This document shows positions 34,047-45,231 of a stretch of 64,000 nt of DNA, in pieces (position 1 is the stretch's first letter; every line of letters starts with the position of its first letter). Under the pieces are notes generated by a model. It did not search any database. It worked only from the letters and a program-made list of their open reading frames with translations, and was not told the DNA's origin. The stretch is from Rhodospirillales bacterium. GTDB taxonomy: Bacteria > Pseudomonadota > Alphaproteobacteria > UBA828. The stretch covers positions 1-64,000 of the forward strand of contig JAPPMY010000118.1 in NCBI GenBank assembly GCA_028818855.1, given 5' to 3'. A program made the position numbers and the translations under genes.

Positions 34047-34859
34047 TCAGAACACCATGCCGAAGACGAGCACGAAGATGATCGGCGTGAGGCTCGCGTA
34101 GGCGATGAGCCCGAAGCCGTCGATTAGCGGATTGCGCCCGCGGATCGATGCCGCGAGGCCGACGCCGAGCGCCGTCACCATGGGCACGGTGATGGTCGAT
34201 GTGGTGACCCCCCCGGAGTCGTAGGCGATGCCGACGATCTCGTCGGGCGCGAGGAAGGTGAGGCCCACGGCGATGATGTAGCCACCGATGATCCAGTAGT
34301 GGAGCGGCCAGCCCTTGAGGATGCGGAGCACGCCGAGCGTGATGCCGACGCCGACCGAGACCGCGACCGTGTAGCGCAGCCCGAGCGCATAGGTCTCCAT
34401 GGCGTCGGTATCGGCGGCGATGACGCCCGCATCGGCGGCGACTCGGGAAGCCTCCGAGGTGACGGCGATCAGCGCCGGCTCCGCGACGGTGGTGCCGAAG
34501 CCGAGGGCAAAGGCGAAGATGAGCAGCCAGACGAGACTGCCCTTCAGCGCGAAACCCTGGGCCAGGCCCTCCCCCAGCGGGAACAGGCCCATCTCCAGCC
34601 CCTTGATGAAGAGCGCGAGCCCCAGCATCACGAGCACGAGGCCGCCGATGATGCCGGCAAGATCGGGAAACGGCTGGCGCAGAATCGCGACCTGGAAGAC
34701 CGCGACCACCACGATGATCGGCGCCAGGTCGCGGAGCGTTCCGAGCACGAGACCGGCAAAGGAGAGGATGCCTGCCGCCGGCCGATTTCCCTTCAGTCGC
34801 TCGAGTGCGTGCTGCACCGAACGAGCTGCCCTGGTCACGGCATCGGTGGGCGCATTCAT
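34047..34859 (-). CDS. DUF1538-type membrane protein, copy A
   Basis: 270 residues from ATG 34859; the frame runs 23 codons further upstream but without family-like sequence. More diverged than B and [20 protein letters not shown], then an insert ([17 protein letters not shown]) before [14 protein letters not shown], and [20 protein letters not shown]. The N-terminal 40 residues before the first membrane segment are polar and charged, unlike the other two copies. First gene of the operon; probably a distinct subunit rather than a third copy of the same one (inference). Confidence 0.8.
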   Translation of the reverse strand: MNAPTDAVTRAARSVQHALERLKGNRPAAGILSFAGLVLGTLRDLAPIIVVVAVFQVAILRQPFPDLAGIIGGLVLVMLGLALFIKGLEMGLFPLGEGLAQGFALKGSLVWLLIFAFALGFGTTVAEPALIAVTSEASRVAADAGVIAADTDAMETYALGLRYTVAVSVGVGITLGVLRILKGWPLHYWIIGGYIIAVGLTFLAPDEIVGIAYDSGGVTTSTITVPMVTALGVGLAASIRGRNPLIDGFGLIAYASLTPIIFVLVFGMVF

Positions 34860-34885
34860 TGCGACTCGGGCTCCGATTCCTCCGT

Positions 34886-34913
34886 CATATAAGCACACGG
34901 TTTCGGCGCGCAA
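34886..34913 (-). promoter_or_regulatory. Candidate promoter for the DUF1538 operon
   Basis: On the minus strand TTGCGC (34908-34913) and TATATG (34886-34891) are 16 bases apart, ending about 27 bases before the start of copy A, leaving a leader of roughly 20 bases. The -35 matches 4 of 6 and the -10 matches 4 of 6. In the divergent gap 34860-35056. Confidence 0.35.
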
Positions 34914-35056
34914 AGTCACCCGGCCCATGCGCGACCGGGCATGGCCGCAGACGGCGGAATCGAGATTGTGGCGTATTGCTGCTACGCTTGAATGACGGTG
35001 CTCGTCGCGCCGCCGGCTACCGCAGGCGGATGCGCGAGGGATCAGCGGGGGAGACG

Positions 35057-35787
35057 ATGGGGATCGACATCAACTGCGACATGGGCGAGGCCTACAGCAT
35101 CTACACCTGCGGCGACGATGAGGCGATCATGCCGTACATCACGTCGGCCAACGTCGCCTGCGGCTTTCATGCCTCGGATCCCGGGGTCATGCACGAGACG
35201 GTCCTGCTCGCCAGGAAGCACGGCGTGAAGGTCGGCGCCCACCCGTCGTTCCCCGATCGGGACGGCTTCGGCCGGCGCTACATGAAGATGGATCGCAAGG
35301 AGTTGCGCGACGCCATCATCTATCAATGCGGCGCTCTCAAGGGCTTCCTCGAAATGGAGGGGATGACGCTCAATCACCTGAAGCCGCACGGGGCGCTCTA
35401 CGGCGCCGCCTGGATCGACGAGGACGTGGCAACCGCCTGTGCCGAGGCGGCGCAGGTCTTCGGCGTGCCCATGTACGGCACGACCGGCACCATGCACGAG
35501 ACGATCTGGCCCAGGTACGCCGACGTCGTGTGGGAGATATTTGCCGACCTCGACTACGATGACGAGGGCCGCTGCATCATCACCCGCGAGCACAAGTCGG
35601 TGGCGCCGGAGCAGGCAGTCGAGCAGATCATGCGGGTGGTCAAGGACGGCGTGATCCGTTCGGTCAACGGCAAGGACGTGCCGACCAGGGCGGAGACCAT
35701 CTGCGTCCATTCGGACACGCCGGGCGCAGTCGCCGTCGCCAAGGCCGTGCGCGATGCGGTCGATCCCTACATCGACCGGAACGGAGG

Positions 35788-35791
<4 letters not shown>
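35057..35791 (+). CDS. LamB/YcsF (5-oxoprolinase subunit A) family protein
   Basis: 244 residues, GGGGGAG before ATG 35057. [20 protein letters not shown] opens the family, [20 protein letters not shown] and [17 protein letters not shown] carry conserved His/Asp residues, and LKPHGALYG plus [13 protein letters not shown] close the barrel. PxpA works with PxpB and PxpC in 5-oxoproline hydrolysis, but neither partner is adjacent. Its stop overlaps the start of a class III aminotransferase, so it may act in a different pathway here (inference). Confidence 0.85.
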
Positions 35792-37200
<1,409 letters not shown>

Positions 37201-37241
37201 TCCGCTCGAGCGAGGCCGCGGGCATCGGCGCAGGCGCGCGC

Positions 37242-38405
37242 ATGGGCACGCTCGAACGCTTCGCCGAGGCGAAGCTCGCCGCGCTCGCGGAGCGGCAGCT
37301 CCGCCGCACCGTGCACGAGACCGCGCCCTGCGGGGCCGTCCGGGTGAAGCGGAACGGACGCCCGCTGATCTCCTTCTGCAGCAACGACTACCTCAACCTG
37401 TCGCAGCACCCGGCGGTCAAGCGGGCGGCGGTCGAGGCCACCGAGCGCTGGGGCGCAGGTGCGGGCGCGTCGCGGCTGGTGACCGGCAACCATCCCCTCT
37501 TCGCGGAGCTGGAGGGCCGCCTCGCCCGCCTCAAGGGCACGGACGACGCCTGCGTGTTCGGCTCGGGCTATCTCGCCAATCTCGGCATCGTCCCGAGCCT
37601 CGTCGGCAAGGGCGACCTGATCGTGGCCGACGAGTTGAGCCACGCGTGCCTGCGCGCGGGCGCCGCGCTGTCGCGCTCGCGGGTCGAGATCTTCCGCCAC
37701 AACGACCTCGACCACGTGGAGGCGTTGCTGACCACCCACCGTGCCGGGCACGAGCGCGCGCTGCTGCTGACCGACGGCGTGTTCAGCATGGACGGCGACC
37801 TCGCGCCGGTGGCGGCGCTTGCCGAGATCGCGGCCGCCCACGACACGTGGCTCATGACCGACGACGCCCACGGGGTCGGCGTGGTTGGCGGCGGACGCGG
37901 ATCGAGCTTCGTGGGCGGCGGAAAGGCCGAGGTGCCACTGCAGATGGGCACGCTGTCCAAAGCGGTCGGCAGCTACGGCGGCTATCTCTGCGCGGCACAG
38001 CCCGTGATCGACCTGATCCGCACGCGGGCGCGGCCCTTCATCTACTCCACCGGCCTGCCGCCCGGCGCCGTGGCGGCCAGCATCGCGGCCCTCGACCTGA
38101 TCGCGAACGATCCCGACCTGGTCGCGGCGCCGCTCCGCAAGGCGGCGCTCTTCTGCGCCCGGCTCAACCTGCCGGCGCCGGAAAGCTGCATCGTGCCGAT
38201 CCTGCTGGGCGCACCGGAGCGCGCGCTGGCAGCCTCCCGGCTGCTGGAGGACGAGGGCTTCCTCGTCGCCGCGATCCGGCCGCCGACGGTGCCGGAGGGC
38301 ACGGCGCGGCTCCGCCTCACCTTCAGCGCGGGCCACGACGATGCCGACATCGCACGGCTGGCGGATATCGTGCGCGATCGCATCCTGGATCGGGACGCGC
38401 GGTGA
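37242..38405 (+). CDS. bioF: 8-amino-7-oxononanoate synthase
   Basis: 387 residues. ISFCSNDYLNLSQHPAVKRA, GAGASRLVTGNHPLFAELE, LMTDDAHGVGVVGGGRGSS and QMGTLSKAVGSYGGYLCAA (PLP lysine) are the AONS core; STGLPPGAVAASIAAL completes it. It condenses pimeloyl-ACP/CoA with alanine in biotin synthesis. Overlaps bioD by 4 bases. bioA, bioB and bioC are not in the window. Confidence 0.92.
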   Translation: MGTLERFAEAKLAALAERQLRRTVHETAPCGAVRVKRNGRPLISFCSNDYLNLSQHPAVKRAAVEATERWGAGAGASRLVTGNHPLFAELEGRLARLKGTDDACVFGSGYLANLGIVPSLVGKGDLIVADELSHACLRAGAALSRSRVEIFRHNDLDHVEALLTTHRAGHERALLLTDGVFSMDGDLAPVAALAEIAAAHDTWLMTDDAHGVGVVGGGRGSSFVGGGKAEVPLQMGTLSKAVGSYGGYLCAAQPVIDLIRTRARPFIYSTGLPPGAVAASIAALDLIANDPDLVAAPLRKAALFCARLNLPAPESCIVPILLGAPERALAASRLLEDEGFLVAAIRPPTVPEGTARLRLTFSAGHDDADIARLADIVRDRILDRDAR

Positions 38406-39085
38406 GCACGCTCTTCGTCACCGCCACGGGCACCGAGATCGGCAAGACCCTCGTCACCGCGGCGCTCTGCCATGAGCTTCAGGCGGCGGGGCGCCCGGTG
38501 CGCGCGCTCAAGCCGGTGCTGAGCGGCTACGACCCGGCGGATTTGAACGAGAGCGACCCCGGCGTGCTGCTGGCGAGCCTCGGCGAGGCGGTGACCGAGG
38601 AGACGGTCGCCGCCATCACGCCCTGGCGCTTCGCCGTGCCCCTCTCGCCCGACATGGCCGCAGCCCGCGAGGGACGCCGTCTCGATCTGGCGGCGATCGT
38701 CGCCTTCTGCCGCGCCGCCGAGGGCGACCCGCTGCTGATCGAGGGCATCGGCGGTGCCATGGTGCCGCTCGACGACGATCACACCGTGCTCGACTGGATC
38801 GCGGAGCTCGCCGCGCCCGCTCTGGTCGTGGCGGGCAGCTACCTCGGCACCATCAGCCACACGCTGACGACGCTCGCAGCCATACGCGGGCGCGGCGTCG
38901 CCGTCGCCGGGCTCGTCATCAGCGAATCCCCCGAAAGCCCGGTGCCGCTCTCCGAGACGGCAGAGACCATCAACCGCCACGCGGGGCCACTCCCCACGAT
39001 CTTGGTGCCGCGTCTCTCCGCCGGACCCGCCCCCTGGCGCGCGGCACCGCCCATCGCTCGTCCGCTGGGCTTACTGGGCAAATAA
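38402..39085 (+). CDS. bioD: Dethiobiotin synthetase
   Basis: 227 residues from GTG 38402, overlapping the bioF stop. TLFVTATGTEIGKTLVTAA is the P-loop, ALKPVLSGY the DAPA-binding lysine region, and LLIEGIGGAMVPLDDDHTVL the Mg-binding acid; GSYLGTISHTLTTLAAIRGRG follows. It closes the ureido ring of dethiobiotin with ATP and CO2. Last gene of the 35.1-39.1 kb operon, then an AT-rich gap. Confidence 0.92.
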   Translation: MSTLFVTATGTEIGKTLVTAALCHELQAAGRPVRALKPVLSGYDPADLNESDPGVLLASLGEAVTEETVAAITPWRFAVPLSPDMAAAREGRRLDLAAIVAFCRAAEGDPLLIEGIGGAMVPLDDDHTVLDWIAELAAPALVVAGSYLGTISHTLTTLAAIRGRGVAVAGLVISESPESPVPLSETAETINRHAGPLPTILVPRLSAGPAPWRAAPPIARPLGLLGK

Positions 39086-39408
39086 GCGGTGATCTGCAGA
39101 CCCGCGCTATCTCCAGCTGGCCGAAGAATTCACGTTTATAGGGGTTTACGTTGAGATATAACTTAATCTGAATGGGTATATGAATTTGTTGATGTCGATA
39201 TAATCAATCGGCATACTATCAATCATTGAATGTCCGTGTCGCGACCACGACTTCCGTGAATCGACGAAGGACTGTTCGACCGGCAGCGTTCCTTTCGGCT
39301 GTCGGGAGGCCATCCTTTGCGCTGTTTGGCCGCCCGCTGGCGGGCTGCGGAGTCCAATGAGGCATTCGCGCCAGACATTGCAGGAACCGGGTTCTGGAGG
39401 CGGCCTTT
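39086..39408 (+). promoter_or_regulatory. AT-rich intergenic region upstream of the porin
   Basis: 323 bases with no gene. The stretch 39121-39240 is about 35 percent G+C by hand count, against roughly two-thirds for the surroundings. It holds a candidate promoter TTTATA (39135-39140) with TATAAC (39157-39162), 16 bases apart, and a perfect -10 TATAAT at 39199-39204 without a good -35. Around the latter are repeated ATCAAT/ATTGAT half-sites: TTGAT 39189-39193, ATCAA 39203-39207 and the palindrome TCAATCATTGA 39219-39229. Likely a controlled promoter for the porin gene; regulator unknown. Confidence 0.45.
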
Positions 39409-41025
39409 ATGCAAAGAGGTTACATGGGGCTTTGGGACCAGCGGCCCTTGGTGGGTACGGCAAAGGGTAAAGGCGCAGATACGGCGATTGCCAATCCGAG
39501 CAATTTCCCGAGCGGCCGGCGCGCGGCTCGATGCAGTTTGGGGGTTCTGCCTCTTGCGTTGAGCGTGGGTCTGGGCCTTACGGCGGCGCTCTTCTCGACG
39601 ATCGGGACGACGCACGCCGACAGCACGCTCGACGACCTCATCGAGCGCCTTGACAGGCTCGAAGCGGAAAACCGCGCGCTTCGAAGAGAGGTCGAGGACC
39701 TCAAGGACGGACAGGCCGGTCGGGAAGAGACGGCGCCGCAGGCTGCCGTCACCCCATCCGAAGGCCGTCCGGGCAGGAACCTCATCGCCACCGACTCCGC
39801 CTACGGTTACGCGATCCTCGATCCGACCACCGACATCAACCGCAAGCAGCGCCTGATCCTCGCGCGCAGGCAGGACGGAACTCTCGCCCCCGATAGCGTC
39901 AATGTGCAGGGGGCGGTGACCGCGATCACCGACTTCCAAGCGAGCAACAGGAGCGAGAAGTTCGGCTACCTGATGCGCCATCCGACCTCGACCAACCAAA
40001 TGGGCAACGAAGTCTCCGAGGCGACCATCCATTCGACGCAGCTCGGCTTCACGGCCACCCTCGGCGACTGGATCACGGGGCACGCCCAAATCCTCTTCGA
40101 CCCGGAGCAGAGCTTCGGAGCGGGCACCAACACGGACCTGGAGCGCAACCAGCTTCAGATGCGCCGCGCCTACGTCCTCTTCGGCAACCTCGATCGCGCG
40201 CCGCTCTTTGCCAGCATCGGCAAGATGGCGGTGCCCTTCGGACTGACCGATACCGTCAATCCGTTCACGGCGTCCACCGTCTGGCACGCCTTCGGAGCAA
40301 TGGCCAACGGTGCGAGCGCAGGCTACGCGAGCGACGGCTTGAACCTCTCCCTGATGGCCGTGCAGGGCGGGGCGCAGTTCCGCGCTGCGAACACGCCGGT
40401 GGAGGGAACTTCTGTCCCGAGCAAGCTCAACAACTTCGCCCTGGACGCGCACTACGAGTTCGATCTGGGGTCGGCCGAGACGCTGCTCCTGGGGGGCTCC
40501 TATCTGGAAGGCTCGGCCTACTGTCAGGCCTACCCCGTGACCCACTTCATGCCCTGTCGGGACAACAACCCGGCGTTCGACGTCTATGGCAGGCTTGTCG
40601 CCGACAACTTCATGCTCAAGGCGGAGTTCGCCGAGACGCTCGACGCGTGGCCGGGCACCTTCAATCCCGCAATGCCGCAATTTCAAGCACGTAAAGTGAC
40701 CAGTTTCGATGTCGGCGCGAAGTACCGGATCGATCTCGACAATGGCCCGCTCGACATTTCCGCCGAGTTCAGCCGCTTCGTCGCCGGACCGTCCGGCGCG
40801 CCGTGGGAAGACCAGGATCAGACCGTGCTTGGCGCCGCGTGGTTCGTCTCGCCCGGCGTGAAGCTCTTCGCCGAATACGTCCGTGTGGCCGGCTTCGCGC
40901 CGCTGAACTTCATCAGCGGCGGAAGCATCAGAGACGAAGCCGGCAACGTCATGCACGACCACACCATCAGCGACGCCTCCGCCCGCTCTGACGTCTTCCT
41001 GGTAGGCGCCAACGCGGCGTTCTGA
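39409..41025 (+). CDS. Outer-membrane porin with N-terminal coiled coil (LbtU-like)
   Basis: 538 residues. GGAGG lies 8 bases before ATG 39409; the first 70 residues include a long positively charged leader and signal peptide (LALSVGLGLTAALFS, cleavage near THADS), longer than usual, so an internal start is possible. DLIERLDRLEAENRALRREVE is a coiled coil, as in LbtU-type siderophore porins. The remainder has the alternating amphipathic strands of a beta-barrel (AYVLFGNLDRAPLFASIGK, FGLTDTVNPF) and ends in an aromatic residue (Phe). A siderophore or nutrient porin is the best reading; substrate unproven. Confidence 0.72.
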   Translation: MQRGYMGLWDQRPLVGTAKGKGADTAIANPSNFPSGRRAARCSLGVLPLALSVGLGLTAALFSTIGTTHADSTLDDLIERLDRLEAENRALRREVEDLKDGQAGREETAPQAAVTPSEGRPGRNLIATDSAYGYAILDPTTDINRKQRLILARRQDGTLAPDSVNVQGAVTAITDFQASNRSEKFGYLMRHPTSTNQMGNEVSEATIHSTQLGFTATLGDWITGHAQILFDPEQSFGAGTNTDLERNQLQMRRAYVLFGNLDRAPLFASIGKMAVPFGLTDTVNPFTASTVWHAFGAMANGASAGYASDGLNLSLMAVQGGAQFRAANTPVEGTSVPSKLNNFALDAHYEFDLGSAETLLLGGSYLEGSAYCQAYPVTHFMPCRDNNPAFDVYGRLVADNFMLKAEFAETLDAWPGTFNPAMPQFQARKVTSFDVGAKYRIDLDNGPLDISAEFSRFVAGPSGAPWEDQDQTVLGAAWFVSPGVKLFAEYVRVAGFAPLNFISGGSIRDEAGNVMHDHTISDASARSDVFLVGANAAF

Positions 41026-41026
41026 C

Positions 41027-41055
41027 AGGGCGGCGCAGCCGCCCGGCGCCGCCCT
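41027..41055. terminator. Hairpin between convergent porin and parC genes
   Basis: AGGGCGGCGC (41027-41036) pairs perfectly with GCGCCGCCCT (41046-41055), a 10-bp stem with a 9-base loop. It lies exactly between the porin stop and the parC stop and could serve both directions. Neither side has a proper T-tract, so termination strength is uncertain. Confidence 0.45.
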
Positions 41056-43289
41056 CACAAAAACCGGTTGGCCGTAGGGAAGCCGCGCGGAGCGGAGCGC
41101 CCCGCCTGGCCGCGCTTGCCGCGCCATTGCTCCAGCGCCGTCTCGGTGCGCACGCCGGCGCCCGAACGCCAGCGCAGCCCCTCGGCCCGCTCGAAGACCT
41201 GCGCGTCCGAAAGCGCGGCCTCGCGGTAGCGCTGCAGGATCACGCCCCGCCCGCGCGCCATGGTCGGCACGTCGGCGGCCGGGAAGAGCAAAAGGCGCCG
41301 GTTGGTGCCGACAATGGCGACCGTGTCGCCGGCTGCCTCGACGCAGACCGCGGCTTCCGCTCCCTCGGCCACGTTCAGCACCTGCCGCCCGGTGCGGGTC
41401 TGGGCGACGGCGTCGTCCTCGGAGACGAAGAAGCCGCGCCCGTCGCTCGCCGCCACTAGCAGAAGCCGGCCGGGCCGGTGAACGAAGAGCGCGACCGGCT
41501 CGTGATCGTTGCCGAGGTCCACCATGAGGCGCACGGGCTCGCCGAAGCCGCGCCCGCCGGGCAGTCGATCCGCGGGCAGCGTGTAGAAGCGCCCGTTGGT
41601 GGCGAAGAGCAGCAGCTTGTCCGTGGTCTCGGCGTGAAAGCGGAAGCGCTCCCGGTCGCCCTCCTTGTAGCGCACGGCCGCTTCCGCCTCGGCATGACCC
41701 TTGACCGCGCGTATCCATCCCTTGGCCGAGCAGATCACCGTGATCGGCTCGCGCTCGACAAGCGCCTCCACCGGCACTGCCTGCGGTGCCGGCGCGCGGC
41801 CGATGGCGGTGCGCCGCGCGCCCAGCGCGGTCTGCTGCCCGAAGCGCTCCCTGATCTCCGCGATCTCGGCGAGCAGCGCGGTCTTCTGCCGGCGCGTGCT
41901 CTTCTCGAGCTTCTCGAGCCGGGCGCGCTCCGCCTCCAGCGCCTCGTGCTCGCGCCGGATCGCCTCTTCCTCCAGCCGGCGCAGCGCGCGCAGGCGCATG
42001 TTGAGGATGGCGTCCGCCTGCACCTCGCTGATCCCGAACGCGGCCACGAGCGCGGACCTGGGCTCGTCCTCCTCGCGCACGATGCGGATCACCTCGTCGA
42101 GATTGAGGTAGGCGACGAGATAGCCGCCCAGCACGTCGAGCCGGTGGGCGATGGCCGCCAGCCGATGCGCCGTGCGCCGCAGCAGGACCGCGCGCCGGTG
42201 GTCGAGAAACGCCTGGAGCACCTGCTTCAGCGTCATCACGCGGGGCACGCCCGCCGCATCGAGCACGTTCATGTTGAGGCCGATGCGGGTCTCCAGCTCC
42301 GTCTGTCGGAACAGCATCTCCATCAGGAGTTCCGCCTCGACCGTGCGGCTCTTGGGCTCGAGCACGAGGCGGACGTCCTCGGCCGATTCGTCCCGCACGT
42401 CGGCCAGCAGCGCGAGCTTGCGGGCCTGCAGCAGCTCGGCGATGCGCTCGACGAGGCGCGCCTTCTGCACCTGATAGGGAATCTCGGTGACAACGATCTG
42501 GTACTGGCCGCGCCCGAGGTCCTCCCTCTCCCAGCGGGCACGGACACGGAAGCCGCCGCGCCCCGTGGCATAAGCCTCCGCAATCTGCGCGCGGTCTTCC
42601 ACCAGCACGCCGCCGGTGGGGAAGTCCGGCCCCGGCACCAGCTCCACCAGGGCGTCGCCCGCGAGCTTCGGGTCCTTCAGCAGCGCGGTCAGCGCGTCGC
42701 AAAGCTCGCCCGCGTTGTGGGGCGGGATGCTGGTCGCGAGCCCCACGGCGATCCCCGTCGCCCCGTTGGCGAGCAGGTTGGGGAAGGCCGCCGGCAGCAC
42801 CACCGGCTCGGCGTCGCCGCCGTCGTAGGTCTCGCGGAAGTCGACGGCGTCCTCGTCGAGACCCTCCAGCAGGGCCTGCGCCACCTCGGTGAGCCGCGCC
42901 TCGGTGTAGCGCATGGCCGCGGCGTTGTCGCCGTCGACGTTGCCGAAGTTACCCTGGCCCTCGACCAGCGCGTAACGCGCGGCGAAGGTCTGGGCGAGCC
43001 GCACGAGGGCGTCGTACACAGCCGTATCGCCGTGGGGGTGGTACTTGCCGATCACGTCGCCCACCACCCGCGCGCACTTCTTGAAGCCCGCGTCGGGGTC
43101 GAGCTTGAGCGCCCGCATCGCGTAGAGAAGGCGGCGCTGGACCGGCTTGAGCCCGTCGCGCACGTCGGGCAGCGAGCGCGCGGTGATGGTGGAGAGCGCG
43201 TAGGCCAGATAGCGCTCGCTCAGCGCATCGCCGAGCGGCACGGGCTGGATCGCGCCTTCCGTCACGATGTCGTCTGCGATTCGCGCCAT
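41055..43289 (-). CDS. parC: DNA topoisomerase IV subunit A (ParC)
   Basis: 744 residues from ATG 43289; longer upstream reading is a shadow of recO. The N-terminal part [20 protein letters not shown] then [20 protein letters not shown] (quinolone-resistance region with Ser changed to Gly-Lys-Tyr context) and catalytic Tyr in [16 protein letters not shown] define the breakage-rejoining domain. [19 protein letters not shown] and a long coiled-coil region follow, and the C-terminal beta-pinwheel holds the conserved [15 protein letters not shown] and [15 protein letters not shown]. The short C-terminus and PGGRGFGEP motif favour ParC over GyrA. Decatenates replicated chromosomes. Confidence 0.9.
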   Translation of the reverse strand: MARIADDIVTEGAIQPVPLGDALSERYLAYALSTITARSLPDVRDGLKPVQRRLLYAMRALKLDPDAGFKKCARVVGDVIGKYHPHGDTAVYDALVRLAQTFAARYALVEGQGNFGNVDGDNAAAMRYTEARLTEVAQALLEGLDEDAVDFRETYDGGDAEPVVLPAAFPNLLANGATGIAVGLATSIPPHNAGELCDALTALLKDPKLAGDALVELVPGPDFPTGGVLVEDRAQIAEAYATGRGGFRVRARWEREDLGRGQYQIVVTEIPYQVQKARLVERIAELLQARKLALLADVRDESAEDVRLVLEPKSRTVEAELLMEMLFRQTELETRIGLNMNVLDAAGVPRVMTLKQVLQAFLDHRRAVLLRRTAHRLAAIAHRLDVLGGYLVAYLNLDEVIRIVREEDEPRSALVAAFGISEVQADAILNMRLRALRRLEEEAIRREHEALEAERARLEKLEKSTRRQKTALLAEIAEIRERFGQQTALGARRTAIGRAPAPQAVPVEALVEREPITVICSAKGWIRAVKGHAEAEAAVRYKEGDRERFRFHAETTDKLLLFATNGRFYTLPADRLPGGRGFGEPVRLMVDLGNDHEPVALFVHRPGRLLLVAASDGRGFFVSEDDAVAQTRTGRQVLNVAEGAEAAVCVEAAGDTVAIVGTNRRLLLFPAADVPTMARGRGVILQRYREAALSDAQVFERAEGLRWRSGAGVRTETALEQWRGKRGQAGRSAPRGFPTANRFL

Positions 43290-43329
43290 GGCCGCCGCTA
43301 TAGCACAGCCGCCGAGTCGCCCAAGAGTC

Positions 43330-44088
43330 TCACGCCGCTGTCGGTGAGTCTGGCGGCGCCGCGCCCGCCCGCAAGCGGTCGATGAAGCGCTCTCTGGCAG
43401 GGGGCATACGCCCGCCCTGCTCGGCGAACACGTGCTTCTCGAAGAACCAGCCGGTAAGCCGCATGCCTGCCACGATGTCGGCGGCGCTGGCTGCGGCGTC
43501 TCCCTCGGTCTGTGCGAGGAAGGGCGGCAGCGGGAGCAGCTTCTCCGCGTAGGGTGCGCCGGCTTCGCGCGAGACCGCCCGTCCGCTGCGGGGCGACACG
43601 TAGGCCAGGTCATCGACCGCGCCGGTCGCCGCGCAGGCCGCAAGGTCGAGGCCGAAGCCAAGCTCGCCCAGCAACGCCAGCTCCCAGCGCACCATCGTCT
43701 CGGCCCACTGCGCGCTCGCTTCAAGGGCGTCGAGCAAGTGCCCGAGGGCGCCATAGACCTGTGGATAGGGATGCCGCTCCGGCAACGTCGCCTCCGTGAG
43801 CGCGCAGACGGCAGCGAGCGCCGCAAGTCGGGGCGGATCGTCCAGCAGCATGCTCGATTGCGCGCGCACCAGCTCGCAGGTGTAGCGGCCGAGGTGCTCG
43901 GGCAGGCGGGCCTGCCAGCGGGCCGCCAGCGTGTTGCCCGGCTGGTAGAGCCCCCGCCCCCGCCGCCCGCGCGCACCCTGCACCAGCCCGGCATGGCGGC
44001 CGTGATGCTCGGTCAGCAGCGAGACGACGGCCGCGCTCTCCCCATGGCGCCGGGCCGAGAGGACGATGCCCGTATCGCTCCATTCCAT
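43330..44088 (-). CDS. recO: DNA repair protein RecO
   Basis: 252 residues. [21 protein letters not shown] and [20 protein letters not shown] form the OB-fold N-terminus; the middle helix-rich part [19 protein letters not shown] and [20 protein letters not shown] match RecO, and the zinc-binding cysteines of some RecO proteins are absent. RecO loads RecA with RecR and anneals ssDNA. Upstream of parC on the same strand with a 40-base gap. Confidence 0.9.
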   Translation of the reverse strand: MEWSDTGIVLSARRHGESAAVVSLLTEHHGRHAGLVQGARGRRGRGLYQPGNTLAARWQARLPEHLGRYTCELVRAQSSMLLDDPPRLAALAAVCALTEATLPERHPYPQVYGALGHLLDALEASAQWAETMVRWELALLGELGFGLDLAACAATGAVDDLAYVSPRSGRAVSREAGAPYAEKLLPLPPFLAQTEGDAAASAADIVAGMRLTGWFFEKHVFAEQGGRMPPARERFIDRLRAGAAPPDSPTAA

Positions 44089-44100
44089 GCCGTCCGCCCC

Positions 44101-44225
44101 CGACCGGACGTCCCCACCTCCCCCTGTCCCCCTCCCCCCGGAGGGCGGAGGGGGAACGCAAGCGGTACCGGTCTTTTCTCCCTCTCCTCCCTGGGGAGGA
44201 GAGGGTCAGGGTGAGGAGGGGGATG
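44101..44225. repeat. Palindromic CCTCCC/GGGAGG intergenic repeat element
   Basis: Contains two stem-loops. The larger: CCCTCTCCTCCC (44180-44191) and GGGAGGAGAGGG (44194-44205), a perfect 12-bp inverted repeat with a 2-base centre, followed by TCAGGGTGAGGAGGGG. The smaller: CCCTCC (44130-44135) and GGAGGG (44140-44145) around CCCC. This sequence class occurs in many copies in G+C-rich proteobacterial genomes. It lies in the 357-base recO/thiZ gap, just before the riboswitch, and resembles the element at 8174-8206. Confidence 0.6.
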
Positions 44226-44350
44226 TCTCGGTCTTCCATAGCGGAAGGAAGCACCTCACGCCATCACTGGTCGGGAGCGGCGTTGCCGATCGAAGCACTG
44301 TTGAGGAAGCGGCGAACTTGCAACGCGCGGACACCTCCGCCACAATCGCA

Positions 44351-44444
44351 GGCGCTCTGGGGGAGCCGTACGCGGCTGAGAGGTCGGAACCACTCCGACG
44401 ACCCCTTGAACCTGATCCGGTTAGGACCGGCGTAGGAAACGAGA
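44351..44444 (+). promoter_or_regulatory. TPP riboswitch (THI element)
   Basis: Conserved blocks in order: GGGGGAGCC, GCGGCTGAGAGG, then CGACCCCTTGAACCTGATCC and GGTTAGGACCGGCGTAGGAA. These are the CUGAGA and ACCC-UUGAACCUGAU-CCGGUUAG-ACCGGCGUAGGAA blocks of the thiamine-pyrophosphate aptamer. The thiZ GTG start (44446) follows immediately, and AGGA at 44434-44437 inside the last conserved block is a good Shine-Dalgarno 8 bases before it. So translation control by TPP is expected. No separate expression platform is needed. Confidence 0.9.
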
Positions 44445-44445
44445 C

Positions 44446-45219
<774 letters not shown>

Positions 45220-45231
45220 CGGCGGCGGAGA

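Noticed and set aside
39223..42702. Minus-strand frame of 1159 codons over porin and parC
   Set aside because: It runs opposite the porin and out of frame with parC. The real parC and porin carry clear motifs.
41055..43289. gyrA instead of parC
   Set aside because: The C-terminal motifs and the short length fit ParC better; the GyrA-box sequence QRRGGKG is not seen.
43290..43994. Longer N-terminus for parC
   Set aside because: The extra part lies inside recO in another frame. ATG 43289 starts the conserved ParC domain.
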